A stretch of DNA of 9,487 nt from positions 1 to 9,487 of the forward strand of contig JBJDXI010000112.1 in NCBI GenBank assembly GCA_051866595.1. Direction: 5' to 3'. The notes beneath the pieces are model-generated. The model did no database searches, had not been told where the DNA came from, and saw only the letters and a program-made list of their open reading frames with translations. Positions 1 to 6,639 of the stretch are shown piece after piece. This DNA comes from UBA7702 sp051866595. Lineage in GTDB: Bacteria > Bacillota > Dehalobacteriia > UBA7702. Position 1 is the stretch's first letter. Every line of letters starts with the position of its first letter. The position numbers were made by a program, and so were the translations under genes.

Positions 1-2
1 GG

Positions 3-35
3 CATGATGAAGACAGAAAATTAAAAGAGCTTTAA
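3..35 (+). CDS. possible C-terminal tail of an upstream gene (partial)
   Basis: The bases before the first terminator could end a gene that begins outside the window. Frame 3 reads HDEDRKLKEL and stops at TAA 33-35. Frame 1 reads GMMKTEN and stops at TAA 22-24. The charged frame-3 reading looks slightly more like a protein tail, but too few residues are present to decide or to name the gene. The main reason to infer a gene here is the strong rightward terminator directly after it. In Bacillus polC precedes rimP, but nothing visible supports that identity here. Confidence 0.25.
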   Translation, partial: HDEDRKLKEL

Positions 36-41
36 TCTCTT

Positions 42-90
42 GGGAGACGGCCGTTTATTCCGGCTGTCTCCCTGATTTTTTGTTTTTTTC
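42..90 (+). terminator. intrinsic terminator of the upstream gene
   Basis: The arms 42-53 and 61-72 form a 12-bp GC-rich stem with one G-U pair and a 7-nt loop. A T-rich tract (74-89, broken by one G) follows. A smaller 5-bp hairpin (25-29 with 37-41) lies just upstream. This is a textbook rho-independent terminator that separates the rimP operon from whatever lies to the left. Confidence 0.9.
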
Positions 91-99
91 AATAATTTC

Positions 100-128
100 T
101 TGACACCGTACGGTGATAGTGCTATACT
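100..128 (+). promoter_or_regulatory. sigma-A-type promoter of the rimP-nusA-infB operon
   Basis: The -35 box TTGACA (100-105) is a perfect consensus. A 17-bp spacer leads to the -10 box TATACT (123-128), which matches consensus at 5 of 6 positions. T/A-rich DNA (about 74-99) lies just upstream. Transcription should start near 134-136, giving a leader of about 60 nt before rimP. It is the only strong promoter seen before the gene-dense stretch to 8486, so it is probably the main operon promoter. Confidence 0.82.
104..115. promoter_or_regulatory. perfect 12-bp palindrome in the promoter spacer, possible operator
   Basis: CACCGTACGGTG is a perfect inverted repeat with no central gap. It overlaps the last two bases of the -35 box and fills the first part of the spacer. 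A dimeric regulator bound here would block RNA polymerase. No such regulator is known to me for this operon, and a 12-bp palindrome can occur by chance, so the role is inference. Confidence 0.3.
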
Positions 129-151
129 TCATATAGATGATATGTTACTTT

Positions 152-180
152 AGAAAGTGGGCTTTGCCCACTTTCTTTAT
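152..180 (+). terminator. leader hairpin, candidate NusA-dependent attenuator
   Basis: AGAAAGTGGGC (152-162) and GCCCACTTTCT (166-176) are perfectly complementary around a TTT loop. Read as a terminator, the core stem is GTGGGC/GCCCAC, preceded by an A-rich stretch and followed by an interrupted T tract (172-180, TTTCTTTAT). It lies about 17 nt after the predicted start site and 17 nt before the rimP start codon. In Bacillus subtilis NusA is known to limit its own operon by stimulating termination in the 5' UTR. That this hairpin does the same here is inferred from position and form. Confidence 0.6.
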
Positions 181-196
181 GTATCTTGGAGATGTT

Positions 197-658
197 ATGG
201 ATAAAAAGAATACAACTGAAAAGACGGTATGGCAGTTTATCGAACCGTTACTGACGGAAACACCTTATGAAATCTATGATGTGGAATACGTGAAAGAGGG
301 TTCCGAATGGTATCTGCGTATTTTCATTGACAAAGAGGGATGTATTGATCTTGACGACTGCGAAACGGTTACCGATCTGATCAATGATCCCCTTGATGAA
401 CTGGACCCCATTGCCGAAGCTTATTTCCTTGAAGTCTCTTCGCCCGGTGTGGAACGGCATTTGAAATCTATGCGTCATTTTGAGGGCGCCGTCGGTGAAA
501 AGATCCGGGTCAAAACATTTGTTAAAATGGAAAACAGCAAAGAATGGGTCGGAATTTTGAAATCCGTTGACGAAAACGGTATTACTCTGGATGCCAACGG
601 GAAAACCATCGTATTTCCCTTTGAAAAAATTGCGAAAGCTAATATTTCCGTGTTTTAG
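197..658 (+). CDS. rimP: ribosome maturation factor RimP
   Basis: RimP binds the free 30S subunit in the cytoplasm and helps its late assembly around the S12 region. The 153-residue product has the usual family length. The family signature FLEVSSPGVER is at residues 77-87, ending the N-terminal alpha/beta domain. The part from about residue 92 (including IRVKTFVKMENSKEWVGIL) is the Sm-like beta-barrel domain. I chose ATG 197 because GGAG (188-191) lies 5 nt upstream and the protein then begins MDKKNTTEKTV. An in-frame ATG at 137 would add 20 hydrophobic residues, lacks a ribosome binding site and would be read through the leader hairpin. It is the first gene of the operon, 11 bases before nusA. 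The product and start are secure. Confidence 0.95.
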   Translation: MDKKNTTEKTVWQFIEPLLTETPYEIYDVEYVKEGSEWYLRIFIDKEGCIDLDDCETVTDLINDPLDELDPIAEAYFLEVSSPGVERHLKSMRHFEGAVGEKIRVKTFVKMENSKEWVGILKSVDENGITLDANGKTIVFPFEKIAKANISVF

Positions 659-669
659 GAGGTTTTTGG

Positions 670-1869
670 ATGAACGTCGAATTTTTGGAAGCGCTGAAAG
701 ATTTGGAAAAAGAGCGGAATATTTCCGCGGATATCATTTTAGATGCCATTGACGCGGCGCTTGTTTCCGCATATAAAAAGAATTTCGGTTCTTCTCAGAA
801 CGTGCGGACGGAAATCAACCGTGAAACAGGTGATTTTCATGTTTATTCCCGCAAAACCATTGTGGAAGAAGTGGAAGACGATAAAACAGAAATCAGCCTC
901 GCGGAAGCCGAAAAAATCAATCCCGGTTACGAAGCCGGCGATATTTACGAAGTGGAAGTAACGCCCCGTGATTTCGGACGCATCGCGGCGCAGACGGCGA
1001 AACAAGTGGTTGTTCAGCGCATGAGAGAAGCGGAACGCTCGGTCATTTATGATGAGTACATCAATATGGAAGGCGATATTATGACCGGTATTATCCAGCG
1101 CATCGAAAACCGCAGCGTCTTTCTGGATATTGGTAAAACCGAAGCGATTCTTACCGCCAATGAACAGATTCCCGGTGAAGTTTACCGCCATGGGGACCGT
1201 CTGAAAGTCTATATGGTTGAAATCCGCAAAACCAACCGTGGTCCTCAGGTTGTTGTTTCCAGAACACATCCCGGTTTGTTAAAACGCCTTTTTGAACAGG
1301 AAGTTCCGGAAATTTATGACGGTACCGTTGAAATCAAGAGCATTGCCCGTGAAGCCGGCAGCCGTTCCAAAATCGCGGTATACAGCAAGAACGAAAACGT
1401 GGATTCTCTCGGTGCCTGTGTCGGTGCCAAAGGGATGCGGGTCCAGGCCATCGTGGATGAACTTCGCGGTGAGAAAATTGATATTGTCAAATGGAGCGAG
1501 GACCCCGCGGAATTCATTGATAACGCTTTAAGTCCCGCGAAAGTCATTGCCGTGGATATTGCGGAGGAAGAAAAATTTGCCCGGGTCATCGTACCCAACT
1601 ACCAGCTCTCTCTTGCCATCGGGAAGGAAGGGCAGAACGCCCGCCTCGCCGTAAAGCTCACCGGCTGGAAAATCGATATCAAATCGGCTTCGGAAATGAA
1701 TCTTACCGATGACGGCGAACCGCTGAATCCGGTGAATGAGGACCTTTTTGAGGACGATGAAAATGATGGTATCTTCGGTGAAGAGGGAGAAGAAATTCCG
1801 GCTTTTGATGAAGATGAAGAGTTGATTTTTGATGATGCGGAAACCGATGGGGAGGATGCATTAGATTGA
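670..1869 (+). CDS. nusA: transcription termination/antitermination factor NusA
   Basis: NusA binds RNA polymerase and nascent RNA and controls pausing, intrinsic termination and antitermination. Domains in order: polymerase-binding N-terminal domain (about 1-125), S1 domain (about 135-200), KH1 with a GAKG loop (252-255), and KH2 with a GKEG loop (318-321) inside LAIGKEGQNARLA. The 399-residue product is longer than Bacillus NusA (about 370). The difference is a tail: from 347 to 399, 26 of 53 residues are Asp or Glu and none is Lys or Arg. The Gammaproteobacterial NusA acidic repeat domains are folded helix-hairpin-helix units, and this tail looks unstructured instead. AGGAGG (657-662) lies 7 nt before ATG 670. 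The stop codon overlaps the TTG start of rnpM. Expression may be self-limited through the leader hairpin upstream of rimP. Confidence 0.97.
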   Translation: MNVEFLEALKDLEKERNISADIILDAIDAALVSAYKKNFGSSQNVRTEINRETGDFHVYSRKTIVEEVEDDKTEISLAEAEKINPGYEAGDIYEVEVTPRDFGRIAAQTAKQVVVQRMREAERSVIYDEYINMEGDIMTGIIQRIENRSVFLDIGKTEAILTANEQIPGEVYRHGDRLKVYMVEIRKTNRGPQVVVSRTHPGLLKRLFEQEVPEIYDGTVEIKSIAREAGSRSKIAVYSKNENVDSLGACVGAKGMRVQAIVDELRGEKIDIVKWSEDPAEFIDNALSPAKVIAVDIAEEEKFARVIVPNYQLSLAIGKEGQNARLAVKLTGWKIDIKSASEMNLTDDGEPLNPVNEDLFEDDENDGIFGEEGEEIPAFDEDEELIFDDAETDGEDALD

Positions 1870-2126
1870 AAAAAATTCCTATGCGGATGTGCGTCGGATG
1901 CAGAGAAATGAAAGAAAAACGTGATCTGATCCGTGTGGTAAGAACCGCGGAGCACAGCGGCGAAATTGACCTGACGGGTAAAAAATCCGGCCGCGGTGCT
2001 TATCTCTGCAACGACCCCGCCTGCCTGAAAAAGGCGCGGAAGTCTAAAAGCCTGGAACGGGCACTGAACGTTTCTCTCAGCGATGAGGTTTATCTTCGTC
2101 TGGAAGAGGAAATGCGCCATGAATAA
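1866..2126 (+). CDS. rnpM: YlxR/RnpM family RNA-binding protein
   Basis: This is the small DUF448 protein found between nusA and infB in many Gram-positive bacteria. In Bacillus it has been reported to bind RNase P RNA and modulate RNase P, hence the name RnpM, and earlier work linked YlxR to gene regulation. The 86 residues carry the family marks: CVGC at 9-12, a basic stretch with LIRVVR (21-26), and GRGAYLC (42-48), with a further Cys at 53. The four cysteines could form a metal site, but I cannot show this. The start is a TTG at 1866 that overlaps the nusA stop in TTGA. GGGGAGG (1849-1855) is 10 nt upstream. The first in-frame ATG (1881) would remove five residues of the conserved start MKKIP. 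Confidence 0.9.
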   Translation: MKKIPMRMCVGCREMKEKRDLIRVVRTAEHSGEIDLTGKKSGRGAYLCNDPACLKKARKSKSLERALNVSLSDEVYLRLEEEMRHE

Positions 2127-2415
2127 GGATGCTGAAAGAATTTACACCTTTCTGGGATTTGCCCAGAAAGCGGGAAAAATCGCTTCCGGTGAGAATACCG
2201 TGGAGGCCAAAATAAAAGAAAAAAGCGCGTGCCTGCTCATTGTGGCGGAGGATGCTCCGGAACACACGAAAGAGAGAATGGAACGCATTGCCCGAAGCTG
2301 CCATGTGGATTACTTGATTTTCGGAGAAAAGAATCGTCTGGGACAGTGTATCGGGAAATCGCCGAGAAACGCTGTGCTGGTCTCGGATAAGAATTTTGCG
2401 GCACAAATTTTGTAA
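2119..2415 (+). CDS. ylxQ: L7Ae/L30e family ribosomal-type protein YlxQ
   Basis: The 98-residue product is a single L7Ae/L30e/S12e/Gadd45 fold, the family that binds kink-turn RNA. Visible marks are FLGFAQKAGKIASGE near residues 11-25, the central strand LLIVAEDA (39-46), and the conserved C-terminal part LGQCIGKSPRNAVLVSD (74-90). Members in this location are called YlxQ or ribosomal L7Ae-like, and their precise job is unsettled. The start ATG 2119 lies inside the end of rnpM with an 8-base overlap, with AGAGGA (2105-2110) 8 nt upstream. An earlier in-frame ATG (2083) would add 12 residues of shadow reading from rnpM and is unlikely. The gene is probably coupled to rnpM translation. Confidence 0.9.
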   Translation: MNKDAERIYTFLGFAQKAGKIASGENTVEAKIKEKSACLLIVAEDAPEHTKERMERIARSCHVDYLIFGEKNRLGQCIGKSPRNAVLVSDKNFAAQIL

Positions 2416-2430
2416 GAATAGTTGAATAAC

Positions 2431-2450
2431 GGGGGTTTATGAATGGGTAA
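2431..2450 (+). promoter_or_regulatory. infB ribosome binding site with a competing out-of-frame start
   Basis: GGGGG (2431-2435) sits 7 nt before the infB ATG at 2443. Another ATG at 2439 reads only Met-Asn-Gly and stops at TAA 2448-2450, overlapping the first codons of infB. The infB start is favoured by spacing and by its product MGKIRVYELAKEL. The tiny overlapping frame could lower initiation a little, or mean nothing. Confidence 0.3.
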
Positions 2451-5283
2451 AATAAGAGTATACGAATTAGCAAAAGAATTGGATATGGAGAGCAAAGACG
2501 TCATACGGCGTCTTGGTAAAATGGGCGCCGAAGTTAAGAATCACATGAGCACCGTGGAGGATAAGTATGTTCAGATGCTCCGTGATATTATGCGTCCTAA
2601 ATTGATTCTGGAACAGAAAAGTTCGGAGCATCCGCCGAAACAGGAACACGCGGAATCCGTGTCGAAAAATCACGCCGCCGCTCCTGAAAAAACGAAACCG
2701 CAGGAGGAGTCTGCCGTAAAAGACAGTGCGCATAAAGCACCGGTCTCTGCCGCCCCCGCAGAGCAGGTGAAAAAAGCACCGGAAACGGAAGAAACCGAAG
2801 CAGTTGTCAAAAAGACGGAAAAACCGGCGGTGCCCGCGGCGGAACAGCCCCGTCAGCAAGGCGTTTTCGCCAAGAGTAATCAGCCTCGTCAGCAGGGTGT
2901 ATTCGCGAAAAGCAATCAACCTCGTCAGCAGGGCGTTTTCGCTAAATCGGATCAACCCCGTCAGCAGGGTGTTTTCGCGAAACAAAACCGCAACCGCAAC
3001 GATCGTAACGGTAATCGCAACGCAGGCGGCGACCGTCAGGGTAACGGTGGTCAGCGCTATGATAACCGTAACGGTGCCCAGGGTCAAAACCGCGGACGCT
3101 ATGATAACCGCAACGGTGGTCAGGGACGTCCCGATAATCGTAATCAGAATCGCGACGGTCAGCGTCCCGATAACCGTTATCAGAACAGAGACGGCCAGCG
3201 TCCCGATAACCGTTATCAGAATCGTGACGGTCAGCGTCCCGATAACCGTTTCCAGAATAAAGACGGTCATAACAAAAATAACCGCCCGCAAAACAATAAT
3301 CAGGGCTTTAGCCGTGACCGCGGTTTCGGTGCGGTTCCTCCGCCTCCCGATGCGGTAAAACCCCAGGAAAAGAAGGATTCCCGCCGTTACGAGCAGAAGA
3401 AGAAAAACAATGCCTATGATTCCCGGAAAAAGGATTTTGAACGTAAGGGTTTTGAAGGGAATATGTATCGGAAAAATCCGAAACAGAATGGCAAGAAAAA
3501 GAATACCCACAAAGAAGAAATGCCGCCGGTCGTACCGAAGACCGTCGTTATCGGCGAGACCGTTATCATTTCCGAATTGGCCAAAGCCATGAGCAAAACC
3601 GCGGCGGAACTGATCAAAGCATTGATGGGCCTTGGTTTCATGGCGACGGTAAACCAGGAAATCGACGCGGAAACAGCCACGATTTTAGGGGAAGAATTCG
3701 GTATCACCGTCGAAGTCAAAGTTGACGATAAAATGGAAATTCTTGTGGATGAAGAGGATGATGAAAGCACCCTCGTGGAAAGACCGCCCATCGTAACGGT
3801 TATGGGCCACGTTGACCACGGTAAAACTTCCCTTCTTGACGCCATCCGCAACACCAATGTAACGGCCAGAGAAGCCGGTGGGATCACCCAGCATATCGGT
3901 GCTTATCAGGTAGAAATTTCCGGCCGGAAAATCACCTTCCTCGATACTCCCGGTCACGAAGCATTTACTGAAATGCGTGCCCGCGGTGCCCAGGTAACGG
4001 ATATCGCGATCCTTGTTGTCGCTGCCGACGACGGTGTTATGCCTCAGACTGTGGAGGCCATCAACCACGCCAAAGCGGCAGAAGTGCCCATTATTGTCGC
4101 CATCAATAAAATTGATAAACCCGGTGCCAATCCCGATAAAATCCGTCAGGAACTGACGGAATATGAACTCCTCGACGAAGAATGGGGCGGCAACACCATC
4201 ATGGTGCCGATTTCCGCCAAAAAGGAAGAGGGGATTGAAAATCTTCTTGAAATGGTACTTCTCGTCGCGGATATGCAGGAATTGAAGAGCAATCCTGATC
4301 GCAGTGCCCGCGGTACGGTCATCGAGTCGAAGCTGGATAAGGGCAGAGGCCCTGTCGCCACCGTACTGGTGCAGAAAGGGACTCTCCATGTCGGCGATAT
4401 TCTCGTCTGCGGCACCGAATCCTGTAAAGTCCGGGCCATGGTCGATGACAAAGGACGCCGTACGAAACAGGCAAAACCCTCCACTCCTGTGGAAGTTCTC
4501 GGTTTCTCCGATGTTCCGCCGGCCGGCGAAATCTTTGTCTGTGTCGATAATGAAAAAGACGCACGTTATATCGCAGATCATAACGCTCAGGAAAAACGTG
4601 CCCATGATATGGATAAAACCGCCATGGTCTCTTTGGATGATCTCTTCCGTCAGATCTCCGAAGGCGCGGTAAAAGATCTCAACATCGTATTGAAAGCGGA
4701 TGTTCACGGTTCGGTGGAAGCTTTGAGTCAGTCCATTACGAACCTCTCCACCGATGAAGTTCGGGTCAATATCATTCATAAAGGCGTTGGCGCCATCGTG
4801 GAAACCGACGTTATGCTTGCCGAAGCTTCCAACGCGCTGATTATCGGCTTTAATGTCCGTCCCGACGCTCATACGAAACGGGCGGCGGAAAAAGCTGGTG
4901 TTCAGATTCTGATGTACCGTGTCATTTACGAAGCCATCGACTCCATTAAAGCTGCTATGAGCGGTCTCCTCGATCCTGAATTCAAAGAAGTGATCGTCGG
5001 TCATGTGGAAGTCCGCGATGTCATCAAAGTGCCGAAAGTCGGCGCCGTTGCCGGTTGTTATGTGGTAGACGGTAAAGTGACCAGAAACTCCAAAGCCCGC
5101 GTACTGAGAAACGGTATCGTCATTCATGAAGGGAATATCGCTTCCCTGAGACGTTTCAAAGATGACGTGAAGGAAGTTCAGACCGGTTTTGAATGTGGGA
5201 TCTGCATTGAAGATTATAACGATGTGAAGATTGAAGACCAGATTGAAATTTATGATATGGTTGAAACGAAACGCTCGATTTAA
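2443..5283 (+). CDS. infB: translation initiation factor IF-2, with enlarged repetitive linker
   Basis: IF-2 is the GTPase that places fMet-tRNA on the 30S subunit and drives 50S joining. Domains in order: a first IF2N domain (1-52); a charged K/E/A/P-rich linker (about 55-134); four QPRQQGVFAK repeats (135-181); an N/R/D/Q/G-rich stretch (182-300) with further repeats; a second IF2N domain (about 366-430); then the GTPase, with GHVDHGKT (455-462), GGITQHIGA (479-487), DTPGH (501-505), NKID (555-558) and SAK (591-593). Domain II runs from about 620, domain III from about 735, and the fMet-tRNA-binding domain IV from about 845 to the end. All GTPase motifs are intact. The length of 946 far exceeds Bacillus IF-2 (about 716) because of the linker. 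A possible internal start at Met360 (ATG 3520) would give a short IF-2, as E. coli does, but no good ribosome binding site is seen. Confidence 0.97.
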   Translation: MGKIRVYELAKELDMESKDVIRRLGKMGAEVKNHMSTVEDKYVQMLRDIMRPKLILEQKSSEHPPKQEHAESVSKNHAAAPEKTKPQEESAVKDSAHKAPVSAAPAEQVKKAPETEETEAVVKKTEKPAVPAAEQPRQQGVFAKSNQPRQQGVFAKSNQPRQQGVFAKSDQPRQQGVFAKQNRNRNDRNGNRNAGGDRQGNGGQRYDNRNGAQGQNRGRYDNRNGGQGRPDNRNQNRDGQRPDNRYQNRDGQRPDNRYQNRDGQRPDNRFQNKDGHNKNNRPQNNNQGFSRDRGFGAVPPPPDAVKPQEKKDSRRYEQKKKNNAYDSRKKDFERKGFEGNMYRKNPKQNGKKKNTHKEEMPPVVPKTVVIGETVIISELAKAMSKTAAELIKALMGLGFMATVNQEIDAETATILGEEFGITVEVKVDDKMEILVDEEDDESTLVERPPIVTVMGHVDHGKTSLLDAIRNTNVTAREAGGITQHIGAYQVEISGRKITFLDTPGHEAFTEMRARGAQVTDIAILVVAADDGVMPQTVEAINHAKAAEVPIIVAINKIDKPGANPDKIRQELTEYELLDEEWGGNTIMVPISAKKEEGIENLLEMVLLVADMQELKSNPDRSARGTVIESKLDKGRGPVATVLVQKGTLHVGDILVCGTESCKVRAMVDDKGRRTKQAKPSTPVEVLGFSDVPPAGEIFVCVDNEKDARYIADHNAQEKRAHDMDKTAMVSLDDLFRQISEGAVKDLNIVLKADVHGSVEALSQSITNLSTDEVRVNIIHKGVGAIVETDVMLAEASNALIIGFNVRPDAHTKRAAEKAGVQILMYRVIYEAIDSIKAAMSGLLDPEFKEVIVGHVEVRDVIKVPKVGAVAGCYVVDGKVTRNSKARVLRNGIVIHEGNIASLRRFKDDVKEVQTGFECGICIEDYNDVKIEDQIEIYDMVETKRSI
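2845..2985 (+). repeat. four tandem 36-bp coding repeats in infB (QPRQQGVFAK units)
   Basis: Four consecutive units start at 2845, 2881, 2917 and 2953. Each encodes 12 residues: QPRQQGVFAKSN twice, then ending SD, then QN. The protein units are nearly identical while the DNA units differ at many third positions (for example CAG/CAA, CCC/CCT, GGC/GGT, GTT/GTA, GCC/GCG/GCT). This suggests the repeats are not very recent and that the peptide is being kept. Confidence 0.95.
3055..3270 (+). repeat. second infB repeat set: RYDNRNGxQG pair and four RPDNRxQNRDGQ units
   Basis: Two RYDNRNGxQG units lie at 3055-3084 and 3097-3126. Four tandem 36-bp units follow at 3127, 3163, 3199 and 3235, encoding RPDNRNQNRDGQ, RPDNRYQNRDGQ (twice) and RPDNRFQNKDGH. 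Synonymous differences occur here too: the arginine before DG is CGC, AGA and CGT in the first three units. The set encodes a polar, arginine-rich, probably disordered stretch. Its repeat length equals that of the upstream set but the sequence is unrelated. Confidence 0.9.
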
Positions 5284-5303
5284 AATCAGAAAGGGTGATT
5301 TCT

Positions 5304-5672
5304 TTGGCAAAACATCGTGACAATCGTCTCGGAGAAGAGCTGAAAAAAGAAATTTCCGATATTCTTCTCCATGAGATCAAAGACCCGGATATTGGTTTTG
5401 TCTCCATTGTGTTGGTGGACGTTTCTCATGACCTTAGAGTCGCGAAAGTCTATTATAGCGTGATGGGCAATGAGAGTGAGATTGACAAAACCCAGCGCGC
5501 CATGAAGCGCGTTGCCGGTTATATCCGTCATGAACTGGCCGGAAGGCTTTCGCTCCGCTATACGCCGGAACTCGTGTTTATTTACGATAACTCTATCGAA
5601 CACGGAATCCGTATCGCGAAGATACTGGAAGATGAAAAGAAAAAAATGAATCCCGGGGAAGAAAATGAATAA
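5304..5672 (+). CDS. rbfA: 30S ribosome-binding factor RbfA
   Basis: RbfA is a small type-II KH-domain protein that binds the immature 30S subunit near helix 1 of 16S rRNA and is needed for late processing and cold growth. The 122-residue product begins AKHRDNRLGEEL after the initiator and shows the family parts EISDILL, IKDPDIGFVSI, DLRVAKVYYSV and YTPELVFIYDNSIEHG. I chose TTG 5304 because family members begin MAKHR or similar and because AAAGGGTGAT (5290-5299) is then at normal distance. A GTG at 5295 in the same frame lies inside that binding site and is rejected. The gene follows infB by 20 bases and overlaps nrnA by 8. A second TTG start in this operon may keep expression moderate. Confidence 0.94.
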   Translation: MAKHRDNRLGEELKKEISDILLHEIKDPDIGFVSIVLVDVSHDLRVAKVYYSVMGNESEIDKTQRAMKRVAGYIRHELAGRLSLRYTPELVFIYDNSIEHGIRIAKILEDEKKKMNPGEENE

Positions 5673-6639
5673 TACTCCGATGAAATTAAAGCAGATTATT
5701 GACCGGTGCAATAATCTGCTTGTCATTAGTCATATATTACCGGATGGCGATAATATCGGTTCTGTTATCGCCATGATGATGCTGTTGAAAAAAGAAGGGA
5801 AGAACGTCACCGCGGTGGTAAATGGTGAAATGCCGCCTTACTACCGCTTTTTAGAGGGTGCTTCCGATCTTGTAACAAAGGATGAGCTGGTTTCCCGTTC
5901 TTATGATGCCGTTCTCTGTCTGGATATGTCCGACCGTGAACGGGGCGGCGAAGTCTGGGAAAAAATCGAAGGCTCGCCGGTTCTGGTGTGTATTGATCAT
6001 CATATCAGCAATGATTACTACGGTGATTATAATTACGTTTTCAGTGAAGCTTCCTCCACAGCGGAAATTGTCACTTCTCTGTTTGAAGAATGGAACGTGG
6101 CCATCAGCAAATCCATGGCCGAAGCTTTATACATCGGTATGGTTACCGATTCCGGTAGTTTTACTTATCCTTCCACTTCCGCTCATACGATGCGTATGGC
6201 GGCGATGGTGCTGGAAGCGAAGCCGGATTTGGAGGCCATTCGCGAAAACGTATTGGAAAACGTGAGCTTTCTGCGGAAAAAACTCCTGGCGGCGGTATTG
6301 AATAACGCCGAACTGGAATATAACGGAAAGCTCTGTTATGCCGCCATCGGATATGATGAAATCAGCGCGCTTCAGGTCAAAGGGCCTGATTTTGAAAATA
6401 TTATTGACCATCTGATTGGTATTACCGGTGTGGAATACGCCGTTTTTTTCCGTGAGATTGAGCCGGATACGGTAAAGATCGGCTTCCGTGGCCGGGGAAA
6501 AAACGATGTGACCGTGGTGGCCTCCCACTTTGGCGGTGGCGGCCACAGAGCGGCGGCGGGCTGTTCCTGTTGTGGTAATTTGAAAGATGTTGTAAGATCC
6601 GTCATTGATGATGTGATTCTTTATTTGGAGGAGTCCTGA
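5665..6639 (+). CDS. nrnA: DHH/DHHA1 phosphoesterase, NrnA-type oligoribonuclease and pAp phosphatase
   Basis: NrnA-type proteins degrade very short RNA (nanoRNA) to nucleotides, and many also dephosphorylate pAp. The 324-residue product has the full metal-binding set: SHILPDGDNIGS (22-33), LDMSD with Asp87, the DHH triad at 111-113, and GMVTDSG with Asp162. The C-terminal DHHA1 domain ends with the substrate-binding GGGGHRAAAGC (290-300). Length is normal for the family. ATG 5665 overlaps the end of rbfA and has GGGG (5655-5658) 6 nt upstream. ATG 5680 is a less likely alternative. The stop overlaps the truB start by one base (TGATG). A related role in cyclic dinucleotide breakdown (GdpP-type) is unlikely, since no PAS or membrane part is present. 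Whether it prefers nanoRNA or pAp cannot be read from the sequence. Confidence 0.92.
   Translation: MNNTPMKLKQIIDRCNNLLVISHILPDGDNIGSVIAMMMLLKKEGKNVTAVVNGEMPPYYRFLEGASDLVTKDELVSRSYDAVLCLDMSDRERGGEVWEKIEGSPVLVCIDHHISNDYYGDYNYVFSEASSTAEIVTSLFEEWNVAISKSMAEALYIGMVTDSGSFTYPSTSAHTMRMAAMVLEAKPDLEAIRENVLENVSFLRKKLLAAVLNNAELEYNGKLCYAAIGYDEISALQVKGPDFENIIDHLIGITGVEYAVFFREIEPDTVKIGFRGRGKNDVTVVASHFGGGGHRAAAGCSCCGNLKDVVRSVIDDVILYLEES

Noticed and set aside
137..196. Longer rimP start at ATG 137
   Set aside because: It would start at the very 5' end of the transcript, has no ribosome binding site, and runs through the leader hairpin. ATG 197 has GGAG upstream and gives the normal RimP length.
2845..3270. 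36-bp periodicity resembling a CRISPR array
   Set aside because: The repeats are directly tandem with no unique spacers, vary at third codon positions, and are in frame inside infB.
2804..3358. A 184-codon alternative + frame within infB
   Set aside because: It is a frame-shifted reading of the low-complexity linker, open because the repeats are codon-biased. It has no start context and no recognisable domain.
2467..3510. A 347-codon minus-strand open frame rich in Leu, Ile, Val and Thr, which could look like a membrane protein
   Set aside because: It is the complement of the repetitive Asn/Arg/Gln-rich infB linker, which by base pairing yields hydrophobic codons. It is a shadow, not a gene.
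3520..3522. Internal infB start at Met360 giving a short IF-2
   Set aside because: E. coli makes shorter IF-2 forms, but here only AAAGAAGAA precedes the ATG, which is not a convincing binding site. Kept only as a note in the infB entry.
5295..5303. GTG 5295 as rbfA start
   Set aside because: It lies inside the likely ribosome binding site AAAGGGTGAT. TTG 5304 gives the family-like N-terminus MAKHR.
3685..5310. A 541-codon open frame on the minus strand opposite infB
   Set aside because: It lies fully antisense to the conserved GTPase and C-terminal part of IF-2. Its translation shows no recognisable domain and is explained by the codon bias of infB.
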